From positions 1-8,102 of the forward strand of contig JAIROD010000727.1 in assembly GCA_031257725.1 (NCBI GenBank): a stretch of 8,102 nt of DNA, written 5' to 3'. The notes under the pieces were generated by a model. It saw only the letters and a program-made list of their open reading frames with translations. It was not told the origin of the DNA and searched no databases. Below are positions 6,232-8,102 of the stretch, piece by piece. Source of the stretch: Planctomycetaceae bacterium (lineage in GTDB: Bacteria > Planctomycetota > Planctomycetia > Pirellulales > Thermoguttaceae). The first letter of the stretch is position 1. The number at the start of each line of letters is the position of its first letter. The position numbers were made by a program, and so were the translations under genes.

Positions 6232-7482
6232 ATGTATTCTAAAACACTTCCTTTTGACCGTGAGTTTGTTGAAAAATTAACGGAACAGTTTCCGACCCCC
6301 TTTTATCTTTATGACGAAAAAACATTGCGTCGTCATGCGCGATTGTTTACGGAATCTTTTGCGTGGAACATTGGTTTTAAGGAATTTTTCGCTGTTAAAG
6401 CCAATCCCAATCCTGAATTGCTTCAAATTCTGAAAACAGAATCTTTGGGAGCTGATTGTTCCAGTTTTCCGGAATTATTGCTTTGTGAGCGAGTCGGGAT
6501 AAACGGTGAAGACATCATGTTTACGTCAAACAATACGCCGGCAACAGAATTTATCAAAGCCAAAGAACTTGGTGCCATTATCAATCTCGACGACCTGACT
6601 CATCTGGAATTTTTAGACTATCACGCCGGATTGCCGGATTTAATTTCATTCCGTTGGAATCCCGGTGCGTTGCGTGACATCGAAAGCGTTATTGGTAATC
6701 CCGTCGAAGCCAAATATGGTCTCACAACCAATCAGATTTTCGAAGGTTTTGCGTTGGCAAAACAAAAAGGAATTAAACGGTTCGGACTGCATACCATGGT
6801 TGCGTCAAACATGCTTCAGGATGAATTTTTCCGTTACACCGCCAAAACGGTTTTTGAACTTGCATCGGAAATTGAACAACGGATTGGAATCCGTGTTGAA
6901 TTTGTCAATCTTGGCGGTGGTTTTGGGGTTGCTTACCGACCGGAACAAACTCCCCTCAATATGAAACGGGTTGCCGAAATGATTCATGAAGAATATGACC
7001 GATTGATAACCGCAAACAATCCGGCTCCGCTGAAAATTTTTACCGAATCCGGTCGATGGGTTGCCGCCGAATCGGGAACGCTCATTACCCGCGTTATTCA
7101 TGAGAAAAATATTTACAAGCGTTATATTGGAGTTGATGCGTGTATGGCTCATTTGATGCGTCCGGGTATGTACGGAGCGTATCACCATATTACGGTACTT
7201 GGTAAATCGGAAAATTCAGGATTTCCGGTTGAAACGGTGGATGTTGTTGGTTCATTGTGTGAAAATTGTGATAAATTTGCGGTTGATCGGGCATTACCCA
7301 AAATTGAACTTGGAGATATTCTGGCAATTCACGATGCCGGAGCGCACGGTTATGCGATGGGATTTCAGTACAATGGCAAACTCCGTTGTGCCGAGTTATT
7401 GCTTCAGGAAAACGGAACAGTACGAATGATTCGCCGCGCCGAAACTCCCGATGATTACTTTGCAACTCTTAATCTAAAATAA
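6232..7482 (+). CDS. lysA: Diaminopimelate decarboxylase
   Basis: This 416-residue protein belongs to the alanine-racemase-fold PLP-dependent decarboxylases (LysA/ornithine decarboxylase type). LysA converts meso-2,6-diaminopimelate to L-lysine, the last step of the pathway. The barrel carries FFAVKANPN (52-60), where K56 should bind PLP, and the phosphate-binding NLGGGFG (226-232). ESGRWVAAESG (272-282) corresponds to the family's E-x-GR motif, GSLCENCDKF (340-349) supplies the catalytic Cys343, and YNGKLRCAELLL (380-391) the C-terminal dimer/PLP motif. GLHTMVASN (185-193) replaces the textbook GLHCHIGSQ; I recall this variant in a known LysA subgroup, so substrate assignment is likely but not certain. 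I chose the ATG at 6232 over a TTG 30 bases upstream because the added residues lie over the putative leader. No Shine-Dalgarno is visible. It diverges from rpsO and is followed by tRNA-Pro. Confidence 0.88.
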   Translation: MYSKTLPFDREFVEKLTEQFPTPFYLYDEKTLRRHARLFTESFAWNIGFKEFFAVKANPNPELLQILKTESLGADCSSFPELLLCERVGINGEDIMFTSNNTPATEFIKAKELGAIINLDDLTHLEFLDYHAGLPDLISFRWNPGALRDIESVIGNPVEAKYGLTTNQIFEGFALAKQKGIKRFGLHTMVASNMLQDEFFRYTAKTVFELASEIEQRIGIRVEFVNLGGGFGVAYRPEQTPLNMKRVAEMIHEEYDRLITANNPAPLKIFTESGRWVAAESGTLITRVIHEKNIYKRYIGVDACMAHLMRPGMYGAYHHITVLGKSENSGFPVETVDVVGSLCENCDKFAVDRALPKIELGDILAIHDAGAHGYAMGFQYNGKLRCAELLLQENGTVRMIRRAETPDDYFATLNLK

Positions 7483-7542
7483 TTAAACCATTATTGATGA
7501 GGAATAATATTTTACTCATTGTTTCGGAATTATTCTGGGGGC

Positions 7543-7570
7543 TTGTAAAAAGATGAGAAGTCGGGATAAT
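7543..7570 (+). promoter_or_regulatory. Candidate promoter of tRNA-Pro
   Basis: TTGTAA (7543-7548), 16 bases, then GATAAT (7565-7570) gives a reasonable sigma-70-type pair, with transcription starting about 36 bases before the mature tRNA 5' end. A perfect TTGACA at 7591 is too close to the tRNA to serve as its -35. Confidence 0.35.
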
Positions 7571-7612
7571 AACAAACTCTTTGAGTCAGATTGACATACT
7601 GAAATGATCTAT

Positions 7613-7688
7613 CGGGGCGTGGCGCAGCCTGGTTTAGCGCGTCTGACTGGGGGTCAGAAGGTCGCAGGTTCAAATCCTGTCGCCCCGA
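7613..7688 (+). tRNA. tRNA-Pro (anticodon GGG)
   Basis: The 76-base cloverleaf is complete. The acceptor stem is CGGGGCG (7613-7619) with CGCCCCG (7681-7687), with discriminator A at 7688. The D-stem is GCGC/GCGC (7622-7625, 7637-7640). The anticodon stem TCTGA/TCAGA encloses CTGGGGG, giving anticodon GGG at 7649-7651, which reads CCC and CCU. The T-arm is GCAGG-TTCAAAT-CCTGT with one G-U pair. The 3' CCA is not encoded (ATT follows), so it must be added by a nucleotidyltransferase. It stands alone, 130 bases after lysA, and is followed at once by a terminator. Confidence 0.97.
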
Positions 7689-7696
7689 TTAAACTT

Positions 7697-7734
7697 AAAA
7701 CCTTGTAAACTCTTTGTTTACAAGGTTTTTTTTA
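7697..7734 (+). terminator. Intrinsic terminator after tRNA-Pro
   Basis: CCTTGTAAAC (7701-7710) and GTTTACAAGG (7716-7725) form a perfect 10-bp stem with a five-base loop, extended by AAAA/TTTT pairing and followed by an eight-base T-run. It starts nine bases after the tRNA and is the clearest terminator in the window. If no stop occurs after lysA it would also end the lysA transcript. Confidence 0.85.
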
Positions 7735-7826
7735 TTCAAAAAATTATGAGCCGCCTACATAAGGTAACTGTCTATTTTGTTTTAATTTTTTGTAACTATT
7801 CAGTGTATTGTTGGTCTAGTTATTGT

Positions 7827-7932
7827 AGCAGCCGTTTTTAAACGTCTGCTATCGGGTCAACGCCGCTAGGCGTTTTATGTGAATAACCGCCGGTTTCAAC
7901 CGGCGGTTATTCACGTTGAACCCCTAAAGGGG
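7827..7932. repeat. Cluster of four consecutive hairpins
   Basis: In order: AGCAG-c-CGTTT/AAACG-t-CTGCT (7827-7850, one mismatch); AACGCC-GCTA-GGCGTT (7859-7874, perfect); a perfect 17-bp palindrome, GTGAATAACCGCCGGTT (7879-7895) with its complement at 7898-7914; and CCCCT-AA-AGGGG (7921-7932). GGGTCAACG (7854-7862) can also pair with CGTTGAACCC (7914-7923) around the large stem with one bulged base. The density suggests a composite of REP-like intergenic palindromes. There is no T-run, so a terminator role is not indicated. Confidence 0.7.
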
Positions 7933-7943
7933 GGGCTCGTTGG

Positions 7944-7976
<33 letters not shown>

Positions 7977-8020
7977 CAAAATGTAAAACCTCCAATCGAG
8001 TGAATAGATACAATTTTTTT

Positions 8021-8101
8021 AACACGAAACACACGAAATTTCACGAAAAGGATTTTATGGAATTTTTAGTGTGTTTCGTGAAATTTAGTGTGTTTCGTGT
8101 T
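8021..8101. repeat. 28-bp inverted repeat with internal direct repeats
   Basis: 8021-8048 (starting AACACGAAACACACGAAA) and 8074-8101 are inverted copies with one mismatch in 28, around a 25-base spacer. TTAGTGTGTTTCGTG also occurs twice in direct orientation (8066-8080 and 8085-8099), so the unit itself is built of short CACGAAA-type repeats. It is cut by the window end, so its full extent is unknown. There is no coding content. Confidence 0.75.
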
Positions 8102-8102
8102 T

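Noticed and set aside
6805..7188. 127-residue antisense ORF inside lysA, and similar frames in pnp
   Set aside because: These overlap strongly supported genes, carry no recognisable motifs and are shadows of the real coding frames.
7502..7535. GAATAAT/ATTATTC as the lysA terminator
   Set aside because: A seven-base A/T stem with a 20-base loop and no following T-run is too weak.
7591..7596. TTGACA as -35 of the tRNA
   Set aside because: It lies only 16 bases before the tRNA, so its -10 would fall inside the tRNA gene.

Overview
The window looks like chromosomal DNA from a member of the Planctomycetota. The main evidence is the polynucleotide phosphorylase: from memory, its wording (for example FFPLTCDYRERTASAGKFPGG, RREYGHGALAERS and MESNGSSSM-like stretches) follows planctomycetal PNPases closely. 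Weak or absent Shine-Dalgarno sequences before three of the four genes and many short interspersed palindromes agree with this. No database search was possible, so the lineage is an inference. Base composition is moderately AT-rich, with the first 3 kb clearly richer in A+T than the rest.

Layout: (1) Positions 1-211 hold no gene but contain two copies of a small palindrome in inverted orientation. (2) 212-2419, minus strand: a 735-residue DUF262/DUF1524 protein of the GmrSD type, a probable stand-alone anti-phage or type IV restriction nuclease, in AT-rich DNA. (3) 2420-3087: a gene-free, repeat-rich stretch with a 187-bp MITE-like element (terminal inverted repeats), a bidirectional hairpin and a palindromic repeat block (copy A) whose G+C-rich stem probably ends the pnp transcript. 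(4) 3088-5843, minus strand: rpsO (ribosomal protein S15) followed by pnp (PNPase), the classical gene pair, here separated by 317 bp. (5) 5844-6231: the divergent intergenic region between rpsO and lysA, carrying a second, better preserved copy (copy B) of the same repeat family with a near-perfect 34-bp stem, and a candidate lysA promoter. (6) 6232-7482, plus strand: lysA, diaminopimelate decarboxylase. (7) 7613-7688, plus strand: tRNA-Pro(GGG), followed directly by a strong intrinsic terminator. (8) 7735-8102: no gene, but a row of four hairpins, an (AATC)8 microsatellite and a 28-bp inverted repeat that runs to the window edge.

Functionally the window is a housekeeping core (translation, RNA turnover, lysine synthesis, a proline tRNA) next to one accessory defence-type gene. 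The core genes do not form one pathway. rpsO and pnp are probably co-transcribed, while lysA is transcribed away from them and may read through into the tRNA, because no convincing terminator separates the two. The most unusual aspect is the density and variety of non-coding palindromic repeats. Two copies of one family lie in the same orientation on either side of rpsO-pnp. No clearly new multi-gene system is visible.
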